A DNA stretch of 64,000 nucleotides from Streptomyces lacrimifluminis (GTDB lineage: Bacteria; Actinomycetota; Actinomycetes; Streptomycetales; Streptomycetaceae). Shown piece after piece: positions 34,388-42,253 of this stretch. The translations under genes were made by a program, and so were the position numbers. Below the pieces are notes generated by a model. It had not been told where the DNA came from. It searched no databases and saw nothing but the letters and a program-made list of their open reading frames with translations. Positions within the stretch are counted from its first letter, which is position 1. Every line of letters starts with the position of its first letter. Location of the stretch: contig NZ_BMMU01000021.1 of assembly GCF_014646095.1 (NCBI RefSeq), forward strand, positions 1 through 64,000. Reading direction: 5' to 3'.

Positions 34388-35401
34388 ATGGAAATCGCCT
34401 ACATTCCCAGTCCGTCGCGCGGGGTGCTGCACCTTGGACCCATTCCGCTGCGCGGCTACGCGTTCTGCATCATCATCGGTGTCTTCGTCGCGGTCTGGCT
34501 CGGCAACAAGCGCTGGCTCGCCCGCGGTGGCCGACCCGGCACGGTGGCCGACATCGCGGTCTGGGCCGTGCCCTTCGGCCTGGTCGGTGGCCGCCTCTAC
34601 CACGTGATCACGGACTACGAGCTGTACTTCAGCGAGGGCCGCGACTGGGTGGACGCCTTCAAGATCTGGGAGGGCGGCCTCGGTATCTGGGGCGCGATCG
34701 CCCTCGGCGCGCTGGGCGCGTGGATCGGCTGCCGCCGACGCGGAATCCCGCTGCCCGCGTGGGCCGACGCCCTCGCACCCGGTATCGCGCTCGCACAGGC
34801 GATCGGGCGATGGGGCAACTGGTTCAACCAGGAGCTGTACGGGCGGGAGACCACCGTCCCCTGGGCCCTGCACATCACCTCCTCGACCGACGGCCGGGTC
34901 CCGGGTTACTACCACCCGACGTTCCTGTACGAGTCGCTGTGGTGTGTCGGTGTCGCGCTGCTGGTCATCTGGGCCGACCGCCGCTTCACGCTCGGGCACG
35001 GACGAGCGTTCGCGCTGTACGTCGCCACCTACTGCGTAGGCCGCTTCTGGATCGAGTACCTGCGCGTCGACGACGCCCACCACATCCTGGGCATGCGGCT
35101 GAACAACTGGACCGCGATCTTCGTCTTCATCCTCGCGGTCGTCTACTTCGTGCTCTCGGCGAAGAAGCGGCCGGGCCGGGAGGAGGTCGTGGAGCCGGGT
35201 GCGGATGTCCCCGACGGTTCGGCGGCGGACGGTGCCGAGGGCGACAAGGGTGACGGTGCATCGGCGGAGGTGAAGGCCGAGTCCGATACGGACTCCGATA
35301 CGGATCCCCGTACGGGGGCCGATCCCGACGGCAGGGCCGACTCCGAGGCCCAGGACAAGACAGAGGACAAGGCCGGAGCGGAGCCGACCAAGAAGAGCTG
35401 A
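34388..35401 (+). CDS. lgt: Prolipoprotein diacylglyceryl transferase
   Basis: The 337-aa membrane enzyme transfers diacylglycerol from phosphatidylglycerol to the lipobox Cys of prolipoproteins. The Lgt signature is clear: GRWGNWFNQELYGRETT, followed by YYHPTFLYESLW, with PIPLRGYAFCIIIG at the N-terminal helix and VGGRLYHVITDY. Seven membrane segments are expected. After the last helix (about residue 255) comes a cytoplasmic tail of about 80 residues, very rich in Asp, Glu, Lys and Ala with SDTDSDTD-like repeats, longer than in enterobacterial Lgt. ATG at 34388 gives MEIAYIPSPSRG. Confidence 0.93.
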   Translation: MEIAYIPSPSRGVLHLGPIPLRGYAFCIIIGVFVAVWLGNKRWLARGGRPGTVADIAVWAVPFGLVGGRLYHVITDYELYFSEGRDWVDAFKIWEGGLGIWGAIALGALGAWIGCRRRGIPLPAWADALAPGIALAQAIGRWGNWFNQELYGRETTVPWALHITSSTDGRVPGYYHPTFLYESLWCVGVALLVIWADRRFTLGHGRAFALYVATYCVGRFWIEYLRVDDAHHILGMRLNNWTAIFVFILAVVYFVLSAKKRPGREEVVEPGADVPDGSAADGAEGDKGDGASAEVKAESDTDSDTDPRTGADPDGRADSEAQDKTEDKAGAEPTKKS

Positions 35402-35420
35402 GTGTCGGTCGTACGACGAT

Positions 35421-35451
35421 GAGGGCGCCCCGGTCGGACCGGGGCGCCCTC
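35421..35451. terminator. Strong convergent terminator after lgt
   Basis: GAGGGCGCCCCGGTC pairs with GACCGGGGCGCCCTC around a single base, in practice 13 bp with a TCGGA loop, followed by GTTCGTTGT. It lies between lgt (stop 35401) and the CoA-lyase gene ending at 35466 on the other strand, so it probably serves both. Confidence 0.85.
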
Positions 35452-35465
35452 GTTCGTTGTGCGGG

Positions 35466-36302
35466 TCAGGGGCGGTCGCGGTCGGCCAGGGACAGGGTTC
35501 TGCGGGCCGTCGCGACCACCGCCGCGTCGATGAAGCGGCCGTCCGGCAGGGCCTGGGCACCCTCGTCCGTGGTCGCCGCCTTGACGATCTGCTCGGCGTT
35601 CTCGATCTCCTCCGGGCTGGGGAGGTAGGCGCGTTCGATCACCGGGAGCTGGCGGGGGTGGATGGCCGCCCGGCCCAGGAAGCCCAGGGCGCGGCCGTGG
35701 GCGCAGGAGGCGGCCAGGGTGTCGAGGTCCCGGGTGTCCGGGTGGACCGACTGGGGCGGCGGGGCGAGTCCGGCCGCCCGGGCGGCCACGACGAGCCGGG
35801 AGCGGCACCAGTCGAGGCCCGCGTCGTCGCGTACCCCCAGATCGGCCCGGAGGTCGGCCTCGCCGAGCGCGATGCCGTGCAGGGCGGGGTGGGCGGTCGC
35901 GATGGCGAAGGCGTGTTCGATGCCGAGGGCGGTTTCGAGCAGCGCGTGGAGCGGGAGGCCGGCCCCGGTGGTCCCAGCCGTGCGGGTGGCCACGTGGACG
36001 ACCTCCTGCGGTGTCGTCACCTTCGGGAGCCGTAGGCCCGAGATACCGGGGAGGCCTTCGAGGGCCCGCAGGTCGCAGGGGACCAGCGGGCCGTCCAGGG
36101 CGTTGATCCGGACGTGGACCGGGACCGGCTGGGGGTCGGTGAGGCGCTCGGCGGTGGCTGCGCGGGCGTACTCCTTGCGATCGGGGGCGACCGCGTCCTC
36201 CAGGTCGACGACGACCACGTCCGCGCCGGACGTCAGAGCCTTGGTGACCACCTCGGGGCGGTCACCGGGGACGTACAGCCAGGTCAGGGGATGGTCCTTC
36301 AC
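35466..36302 (-). CDS. HpcH/CitE-type CoA ester lyase
   Basis: The 278-aa protein belongs to the citrate-lyase beta / malyl-CoA lyase family of TIM barrels. Visible motifs are LYVPGDRPE near the N-terminus, DVVVVDLEDAVAPDRK with the Mg-binding acidic residues, VRINALDG, GLRLPKV, LLETALGIEHAF, and GRAAIHPRQLPVI near the C-terminus. Relatives cleave 3-hydroxy-acyl-CoAs such as malyl- or citramalyl-CoA to acetyl-CoA plus an oxo-acid. GTG at 36302 overlaps the stop of the CoA-transferase gene (GTGA). It is the last gene of the operon with the ADP-ribosylglycohydrolases and ribokinase. Confidence 0.85.
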   Translation of the reverse strand: MKDHPLTWLYVPGDRPEVVTKALTSGADVVVVDLEDAVAPDRKEYARAATAERLTDPQPVPVHVRINALDGPLVPCDLRALEGLPGISGLRLPKVTTPQEVVHVATRTAGTTGAGLPLHALLETALGIEHAFAIATAHPALHGIALGEADLRADLGVRDDAGLDWCRSRLVVAARAAGLAPPPQSVHPDTRDLDTLAASCAHGRALGFLGRAAIHPRQLPVIERAYLPSPEEIENAEQIVKAATTDEGAQALPDGRFIDAAVVATARRTLSLADRDRP

Positions 36303-37531
36303 AGGGCCCCCTCGGTGCGCAGGGCGTCGATCTCGGGTGCGGTCAGGCCCAGTTCGGTGAGGACGGCCGCGGTGTCCGCGCCGTGCGGGCGGCCCGCCCA
36401 GCGGATCGCGCCGGGGGTGGCGGAGAGCCGGAAGAGGACGTTCTGCATACGGATCGGGCCGAGATCGGGGTCGTCGACCGTGGTGATGGTGTCGAGGGCC
36501 TGGTACTGCGGGTCGGTCATCACCTCCCGCACGTCCTGGACCGGGGCCACCGCCGCCTCGGCCTTCTCGAAGGCCGCGATGACCTCGGAGTGGGAGTGGC
36601 GGGCGATCCACGAGCCGACCGCCTCGTCCAGGACGTCCGCGTGGCGGGCGCGGTCGGCGCCGGTGGCGAACCAGGGCTGGTCGATCAGTTCGGGGCGGCC
36701 GACCAGGCGCATCACGCGCTCGGCGATCGACTGGGCCGAGGTCGACACGGCGACCCAGGTGCCGTCGGCCGTGCGGTAGGTGTTGCGGGGGGCGTTGTTC
36801 TGCGAGCGGTTGCCGGTGCGCGGCTGGACATGGCCCAACTGGTCGTACCAGAGCGGCTGCGGGCCGAGGACGGTGAGGATCGGCTCGATGATCGCCATGT
36901 CGACGACCTGCCCCTCCCCGGTGCGGTCGCGGGCGGACAGGGCCGTCATGACGGCGTACGCCGTGGCCAGGCCCGCGATCGAGTCGGCGAGGCCGAAGGG
37001 CGGGAGCGTCGGGGGTGCGTCCGGTTCGCCGGTGATCGCGGCGAAGCCGCTCATCGCCTCGGCGAGGGTGCCGAAACCGGGACGATGAGAATGTGGCCCG
37101 AACTGGCCGAAGGCGGTGACCCGGGCGAGGACCAGGCGCGGGTTGGCGGCGGACAGCTCCGGCCAGCCCAGGTCCCACTTCTCCAGGGTGCCAGGGCGGA
37201 AGTTCTCGATGACGACGTCGGCGGTGGCGACGAGTCGGAGGAGAGTGGTCCGGCCGCCGGGCCGGGAGAGGTCGAGGGTCATCGTGCGCTTGTTGCGGCC
37301 CAGCAGCTTCCACCAGAGGCCGATGCCGTCCTTGGACGGGCCGTGGCCCCGGGAGGGATCCGGCTTCACCGGGTGCTCGACCTTGATCACCTCGGCGCCG
37401 AAGTCACCGAGCATGGTGGCGGCGAGCGGCCCGGCGAAGAGGGTGGCCAGGTCGAGAACGCGAAGGCCGGTGAGAGGGGCTGCGGTTGAGGGGATGCGGG
37501 GCTCGGGTGCGGTCATCTCCGGTGCTTTCAT
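36299..37531 (-). CDS. CaiB/BaiF-type (family III) CoA-transferase
   Basis: The 410-aa protein has the family III CoA-transferase features: LRVLDLATLFAGPLAATMLGDFGAEVIKVEHP at the N-terminus, NKRTMTLDLSRPGG, VVIENFRPGTLEKWDLG with the catalytic-Asp region after it, and NNAPRNTYRTADGTWVAVS. It moves CoA from an acyl-CoA donor to an organic acid. With the adjacent CitE-like lyase it could activate and cleave a C4-C6 acid. ATG at 37531 overlaps the ribokinase stop (ATGA); ATG at 37516 is a shorter option. Confidence 0.87.
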   Translation of the reverse strand: MKAPEMTAPEPRIPSTAAPLTGLRVLDLATLFAGPLAATMLGDFGAEVIKVEHPVKPDPSRGHGPSKDGIGLWWKLLGRNKRTMTLDLSRPGGRTTLLRLVATADVVIENFRPGTLEKWDLGWPELSAANPRLVLARVTAFGQFGPHSHRPGFGTLAEAMSGFAAITGEPDAPPTLPPFGLADSIAGLATAYAVMTALSARDRTGEGQVVDMAIIEPILTVLGPQPLWYDQLGHVQPRTGNRSQNNAPRNTYRTADGTWVAVSTSAQSIAERVMRLVGRPELIDQPWFATGADRARHADVLDEAVGSWIARHSHSEVIAAFEKAEAAVAPVQDVREVMTDPQYQALDTITTVDDPDLGPIRMQNVLFRLSATPGAIRWAGRPHGADTAAVLTELGLTAPEIDALRTEGAL

Positions 37532-38424
37532 GACGTGTACCTGGCCTCGATCTCCGGGCGGTACGGCATCGACGCGGACGCGCCCGGCCGTTGCACGGAG
37601 AGTGCCCCCGCCGCCGCGGCCCACGCCAGGGCGTCCGGCATCGGGCGGCCCTCGGCCAGGGCCACCGCGAGGGCGCCGACGAAGGTGTCGCCGGCGCCGG
37701 TCGAGTCCACGGCGGTGACGGACGGCGCCGGGACGGCGACCGGTTCGGCGAGGCTCCGGGCCGCGTGGAGGCTGCCGGCCGCGCCCAGGGTGACGACGAC
37801 CTCCGGCACCTGGTCGAGGAGCGCGGTGGCCGCCTTGTGCGGGTCGGTCAGACCGGTGAGGGCCGCCGCCTCGTGCTCGTTCGGCACCAACAGGTCGGTG
37901 ACGACGAGGAGTTCGGGTGGCATCGGCTGGACGGGGGCCGGGGTGAGGATCGTACGAACACCGTGGCGGTGAGCGGCCCGGGCTGCCTCGACGACGGCCG
38001 TGAGCGGGATCTCCAGCTGGAGCAGCAGCGCGTCTGCGGTGGCGATCAGGCTCTCGTCGCCGGGGGCGAGACCGGTGACGGTGCCGTTGGCGGCGGGGAT
38101 CACGACGATCGCGTTGCCGCCCTCGTCGTCCACGACGATGTGCGCGGTGCCGGAGGCGTCCTCGGCGGTGCGGAGATGGCCGGTGCCGACGCCCGAGTTC
38201 TCCAGCGTGGAACGGAGTTGGCTGCCGTACGCGTCGTTGCCCACCGCGCCGATCATCGAGACGTCGGCGCCCGCGCGGGCCGCGGCGACGGCCTGGTTGG
38301 CGCCCTTGCCGCCGGGGATCGTACGGAACTCCCGTCCTGTCACGGTCTCCCCGCGCTGCGGGGCCCTGGAGACGTACGCGACGAGGTCCATGTTCGTGCT
38401 GCCCAGCACGACGATATGGGTCAT
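37528..38424 (-). CDS. rbsK: Ribokinase (PfkB family)
   Basis: The 298-aa sugar kinase has both PfkB signatures: GGKGANQAVAAARAGADV (N-terminal, sugar binding) and VDSTGAGDTFVGALAVAL with the catalytic Asp (C-terminal). GSTNMDLVAYV at the start and LTPAPVQPMPPE in the middle are typical of ribokinases. It phosphorylates ribose to ribose-5-phosphate. There is no ribose ABC transporter or rbsD nearby, so the ribose likely comes from the action of the adjacent glycohydrolases. ATG at 38424 overlaps the stop of the upstream gene (ATGA), and its own stop overlaps the CoA-transferase. Confidence 0.9.
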   Translation of the reverse strand: MTHIVVLGSTNMDLVAYVSRAPQRGETVTGREFRTIPGGKGANQAVAAARAGADVSMIGAVGNDAYGSQLRSTLENSGVGTGHLRTAEDASGTAHIVVDDEGGNAIVVIPAANGTVTGLAPGDESLIATADALLLQLEIPLTAVVEAARAAHRHGVRTILTPAPVQPMPPELLVVTDLLVPNEHEAAALTGLTDPHKAATALLDQVPEVVVTLGAAGSLHAARSLAEPVAVPAPSVTAVDSTGAGDTFVGALAVALAEGRPMPDALAWAAAAGALSVQRPGASASMPYRPEIEARYTS

Positions 38425-39803
38425 GGGTGGACTGCCTCCAAGTGGGTGAGGGAGTGGGTCAGTTGGGCGAGGGTGTCGAAGCCGGTGCCGTTGAAGTCCG
38501 CGACGGAGGTGGCGAGTCGGTTCTTCAGGGGGCTGGTCCAGCGGTCGGGGAGGGCGGCGGGGGAGCCCGCGAGGAGGGCGGCGACGCTTCCGGCGGTCGC
38601 GCCGTTGGAGTCGGTGTCCCAGCCGCCGGACACGGCACGGCAGACGGAGCCGGTGAAGTCGCCGCCGGCGTGGGTTAGGGCGGCGGCGATCAGGGCGGTG
38701 TTGGGGATGGCGTGGACCCAGTGGTAGGTGGCCGCGTGGGTGGCGTGGAGTTCGTCGACGACCGTGGCGAAGTCGCCGTGGGCATCGGCCAGTTGGATGC
38801 CGTGACGGACGGCCTTGGCGAGGCGGGAGCGTGGGGGGACGACCGTCAGGCCGGCGCGCAGGCAGGCGTGGATGTCGTGGGTGCCGGTGGCGGCCTGGGC
38901 GATGGTGGCCGCCGTGAACATCGCCGCGTAGACGCCGTTGGCGGTGTGAGTGAGGGTGGCGTCGCGGTACGCCTGTTCTGCGGCGCAGGCCGGGGCACCG
39001 GGGTTGGTCCAGCCGTGGACGTCGGCGCGGATCAGGGCGCCGATCCATTCACGGAACGGGTTGCGGTGGTGGGCGGTGAGCGGGGGTTCGAGGCCGGAGA
39101 GGAGGTTTCGGTAGGCGACGCGTTCGGCCGTGAAGGTCCGGCCCGCGGGGAGTTCGTCCAGCCAGAGTTTCGCCACGTCCGTGGTGGTGAAGCGGGGGCC
39201 GTGGCGTTGGAGCAGGAGCAGGTTGAGCAAGGGGTAGTTGAGGTCGTCGTCCTCGGGCATGCCGTCGATGTTCTCGGCGAGGGAGGTGGCCGCCGACCGG
39301 CGGTTCCAGGGATGTGCCGTCGCCAGTTCCTCGGGGACTCCTCTGGCGGTGAACCAGGTGTTCAGGGGCCAGTTGCCGGTTGCCCGGGCGAGTTGGCGGA
39401 TGGCGGTGAGGGGGAGTTTCTCCACCGGCTTGCCCAGGAGGCAGCCGGCTGCTCTGCCCAGCCAGGCGGCTTCCAGGCGGAGGGGGGTGGGGGCAGGCGG
39501 GGCGGACGGGGCGGGCTGTGCGGGCCAGTCGGAGCACAGCGCGTGGATCCGGAGCAGGTCTGTCGGCTCGTCGTCCGCCAACCTGCTGGGCAGGTCGGCC
39601 AGTTCGTCCAGGAGGTCTTCGGCCAGTTGCCGCAGGTAGCGGGAGACCGGGGCGGGGGACGCGCCCGCACGCTGCGGAGCTTCCGAGCCGCCCGCCGCTC
39701 GCCAGCGGGCGGCGATCCTGCTGGGCTCGCGGCCGTCCTGGGCCGCCTGGCGCAGCTCGTGGCCGATCAGGTCCTCCGGCTGGACCCAGGTCAGTCGGAG
39801 CAT
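38421..39803 (-). CDS. ADP-ribosylglycohydrolase family protein, N-terminally extended
   Basis: The 460-aa protein starts with a 120-residue helical extension (MLRLTWVQPEDLIGHELRQ to about PAPTPLRLEAAWLG) before the ADP-ribosylglycohydrolase core. The core has AAGCLLGKPVEK, the acidic N-terminal metal motif DGMPEDDDLNYPLL, and the C-terminal metal motif VSGGWDTDSNGATAGSV. These Asp pairs hold the two divalent metals in ARH-type enzymes that cleave N- or O-ribosyl bonds. The 13-bp overlap with the gene upstream and ATGA overlap with rbsK mark tight coupling. Of the four paralogues here it is the most divergent in its N-terminal motif. Confidence 0.82.
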   Translation of the reverse strand: MLRLTWVQPEDLIGHELRQAAQDGREPSRIAARWRAAGGSEAPQRAGASPAPVSRYLRQLAEDLLDELADLPSRLADDEPTDLLRIHALCSDWPAQPAPSAPPAPTPLRLEAAWLGRAAGCLLGKPVEKLPLTAIRQLARATGNWPLNTWFTARGVPEELATAHPWNRRSAATSLAENIDGMPEDDDLNYPLLNLLLLQRHGPRFTTTDVAKLWLDELPAGRTFTAERVAYRNLLSGLEPPLTAHHRNPFREWIGALIRADVHGWTNPGAPACAAEQAYRDATLTHTANGVYAAMFTAATIAQAATGTHDIHACLRAGLTVVPPRSRLAKAVRHGIQLADAHGDFATVVDELHATHAATYHWVHAIPNTALIAAALTHAGGDFTGSVCRAVSGGWDTDSNGATAGSVAALLAGSPAALPDRWTSPLKNRLATSVADFNGTGFDTLAQLTHSLTHLEAVHP

Positions 39804-40996
39804 CCCGCGCTCCTGAGCCGGGCGAACGCCCCTTCGTGGGAACGGCGTTGGCGTACGTCCCGTTCGAAGATCTCCCGGGTCACCTCGGTCAGTGTCCGGG
39901 CGGGTTCCCACAGGTCCAGGCGGCTCGCCTCCGCGACCGTCTTCGACCAGTCGGACGGCACCTCGGAGCCCAGCGCGCCGGCGAGCGCCCCGGCCATCGT
40001 GGCGATCGAGTCGCAGTCGCGGCCGTAGTTCACCGAACCCAGCACCGCATGCCGGAAGTCGCCGCCCGACACCACCAACATGCCGAGCGCCACCGGGAGT
40101 TCCTCGATCGCGTGGAGACGGGACGGCCGACGGGCGCCCAGGGACGGAGTGCGGTAGTCCGTGCCCACCGTGTCGTACGGAGCCACCGCCTCCCGCAGGG
40201 GCCGCAACGCCGACTCGAAGTCCGTGCAGCGGGAGGCCACTTCGCCCACCGCCTCGATCGCCGCCCGGGTGCCGTCCTTCGCCAGGGAGAGGCACGTTCC
40301 CATCACCGAGTCGGGCGTCGCGTCCGGAGCGCACGCCGCCGCCACCGCCGCCGCGAAGACCGCCGCCGCCTCCCTGCCGTACGAGGACTGGTGGGCGCCC
40401 GCGAGGTCGGCGGCCTCGGCGTAGGCACCCGCCGGGTTGGCCGCGTTGACCAGGCCGACCGGGGCCATGTACATCGCCGCACCGCAGTTGACGATGTTGC
40501 CCACGCCTGCCTCGCGGGGGTCGACGTGGCCGTAGTGGAGCCGGGCCACCAGCCACTTCTCCGCCAGGAAGATGCGCTGGAGGGGGAGTGCCTCGGCCTC
40601 CAGCTCGGGGATCCAGCGCGGGTTCGTCATCAGGTCCGGGACCAGGTGGTCGGCGACCGCGTACGCGTCCAGGTGGTCGCGGACCTGGGCGTACACCCGT
40701 ACCAGCGCATGCGTCATCAAGGTGTCGTCGGTGACGTGGCCGTCGCCCTTGTGGTACGGGGCGATCGGTCGGGCGGTGCGCCAGGCGTCGCCGTTCCAGG
40801 GGCCGACGATGCCGTGGACGCGGCCCGCGTGGCGTTCGAGGATCTGCTCGGGGGTGTAGCCCTCGACGGGCCCGCCTAGCGCGTCACCGACGGCCGCGCC
40901 GACCAGGGCACCGGTGATCCGCTCGTCCAGCCCCGCCACTTGACCTTCTTGACCTTCTCGACCCTCTTGGTCTTGTTCTTGGTGTTTGGGTGTCAT
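39791..40996 (-). CDS. ADP-ribosylglycohydrolase family protein
   Basis: The 401-aa protein has all the standard family motifs: ITGALVGAAVGDALGGPVEG, HVTDDTLMTHALVR with the first Asp pair, and VNYGRDCDSIATMAGALAGALG with the second. It thus looks catalytically complete. The first 20 residues are a Glu/Gln/Gly-rich stretch (EQDQEGREGQEGQ). ATG at 40996 lies 12 bases after AGGAGG; ATG at 41008 directly abuts that motif but overlaps the upstream stop (ATGA), so either start is possible. It is the best candidate for the main hydrolase of this operon. Confidence 0.86.
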   Translation of the reverse strand: MTPKHQEQDQEGREGQEGQVAGLDERITGALVGAAVGDALGGPVEGYTPEQILERHAGRVHGIVGPWNGDAWRTARPIAPYHKGDGHVTDDTLMTHALVRVYAQVRDHLDAYAVADHLVPDLMTNPRWIPELEAEALPLQRIFLAEKWLVARLHYGHVDPREAGVGNIVNCGAAMYMAPVGLVNAANPAGAYAEAADLAGAHQSSYGREAAAVFAAAVAAACAPDATPDSVMGTCLSLAKDGTRAAIEAVGEVASRCTDFESALRPLREAVAPYDTVGTDYRTPSLGARRPSRLHAIEELPVALGMLVVSGGDFRHAVLGSVNYGRDCDSIATMAGALAGALGSEVPSDWSKTVAEASRLDLWEPARTLTEVTREIFERDVRQRRSHEGAFARLRSAGCSD

Positions 40997-41004
40997 GTCG
41001 CGAA

Positions 41005-42132
41005 TCATCCTCCTGGGGTGACCCGTTGTGTGGCTTCCAGCAGTTCGGCGAGTTCCACGAGATCGGTGCCGGTAAGCCGGGGAAGGGCGCAGCCGGAGAG
41101 GGTGCGGCAGGCGTCCCGCCAGGCCGCCGGGATCGCGGCGCCACCGCCCAACGCCCCGGTGAGGGCACCGGCGAGTGCGGGGGCCGAGTCCGCGACCCGC
41201 GACAGACAGGCGGCGGCCGGCACCGCTTCGGCGATCCGGCCCCGCGCCGCTGTGGCCAGCGCGAGGGCGACCGGGACCGTCTCGGCGGCGGCGATGCCGT
41301 AGCTGTAGACGTGGTCGACGATCTGGTGTTCCAGGAGCGGGACCAGGGCGAATGCCCCGTCTGCGCTGTCTGCGTCCCGCGCGAGCTTCAGTGCGTGGCG
41401 GGTGTTCCGGCCGATCTCCGTGCACTCGGGCAGTTCCGCCAGCGCCGCGTTCACGCAGGCCTCCACCTCCTCGCCGGCCAGCGCCAGTGAGAGCGCCGCC
41501 GCCATCGCGCGGGCGCCGTGCACGCCGTCGCCGTCCTGGGTGTAGCGGGCGTCGAACTCGGCCAGTTCGGCGGCGAGCCGGGGGTCGCCGGGGTGGGCCA
41601 CCGCCAGCACACAGGCCCGTACGCAGGCCGCGTCGTCGAAGTAGTGCGGGTTGTCGTGACCGGTGGCGGGCGGGCGCAGACCGGCGGCCAGGTTGCCGAG
41701 GCCGGCCCGTACGGAGATACGGGCGCGCAGTGGCAGCACCGCCGACTCGACCTCGGGGGCGCGTTCCGCGGCGGCTGCCACCTCGCTGGCGACCGCGTTC
41801 CAGGACAGGTCGATGGCGGCCCGTGCCCGGCGCTCCCGGCTCAGGTCGCCCAAAACGCTGTGGTCCCCGGCCCGCAGCAGGGCCTCGGCCGCGAACGCCG
41901 CCCACTCCGCGTCGTCCGAGGGGCCGAGCCGTAGCGGTTCCGGGGGCTGGTTGAGGGCGATCGGCACGGGGAGGGTGGTGGTCGCGTTCTGCTCGGCGAA
42001 GGTGTCCAGTTCGCGAGTGAGGCGGCGGGTCCAGTCGGGCATCCGGGCGGCCCGGTGCCGGGCGGCGGGCCAGCCGGCGGCGTCGCCTGCGGCCAGGCCC
42101 AGCAGCAGGCCCTCGATGCGGCGGGGGTTCAT
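41005..42132 (-). CDS. ADP-ribosylglycohydrolase family protein with degenerate metal motif
   Basis: The 375-aa protein aligns by eye with its neighbours: IEGLLLGLAAGDAAG at the N-terminus, LGPSDDAEWAAFAAEALL in place of the TDDT motif, and LSRVADSAPALAGALTGALGGG at the C-terminus. In the last motif the first Asp of the usual GRDxDT is Val (RVADS), and the first motif has SDDAE. One metal ligand may therefore be lost, so the protein may have altered chemistry, bind without cleaving, or assist its neighbour. ATG at 42132 is the start; it appears to be the first gene of the overlapping operon. Confidence 0.78.
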   Translation of the reverse strand: MNPRRIEGLLLGLAAGDAAGWPAARHRAARMPDWTRRLTRELDTFAEQNATTTLPVPIALNQPPEPLRLGPSDDAEWAAFAAEALLRAGDHSVLGDLSRERRARAAIDLSWNAVASEVAAAAERAPEVESAVLPLRARISVRAGLGNLAAGLRPPATGHDNPHYFDDAACVRACVLAVAHPGDPRLAAELAEFDARYTQDGDGVHGARAMAAALSLALAGEEVEACVNAALAELPECTEIGRNTRHALKLARDADSADGAFALVPLLEHQIVDHVYSYGIAAAETVPVALALATAARGRIAEAVPAAACLSRVADSAPALAGALTGALGGGAAIPAAWRDACRTLSGCALPRLTGTDLVELAELLEATQRVTPGG

Positions 42133-42163
42133 CAGTGGACCCCGGCTCCGGCTCGGGTGGTGT

Positions 42164-42225
42164 CTTTCGCCCCCGCCGCCCCTACCCGTCCCTCCCCCAG
42201 AGGGGGGACCCCCGGACGGGCTGAA
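42164..42225. repeat. Dispersed intergenic repeat family A, copy 2
   Basis: CTTTCGCCCCCGCCGCCCCT, ACCCGTCCCTCCCCCAGAGG and CCCCCGGACGGGCTGAA. It matches the copies at 15292-15403 and 55585-55714 but is shorter, lacking the central hairpin. It lies in the 121-base gap between the fourth ADP-ribosylglycohydrolase gene and the next three. Confidence 0.68.
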
Positions 42226-42253
42226 ATGCCCGGGCTTGGGGCTGTGCGTGGGC

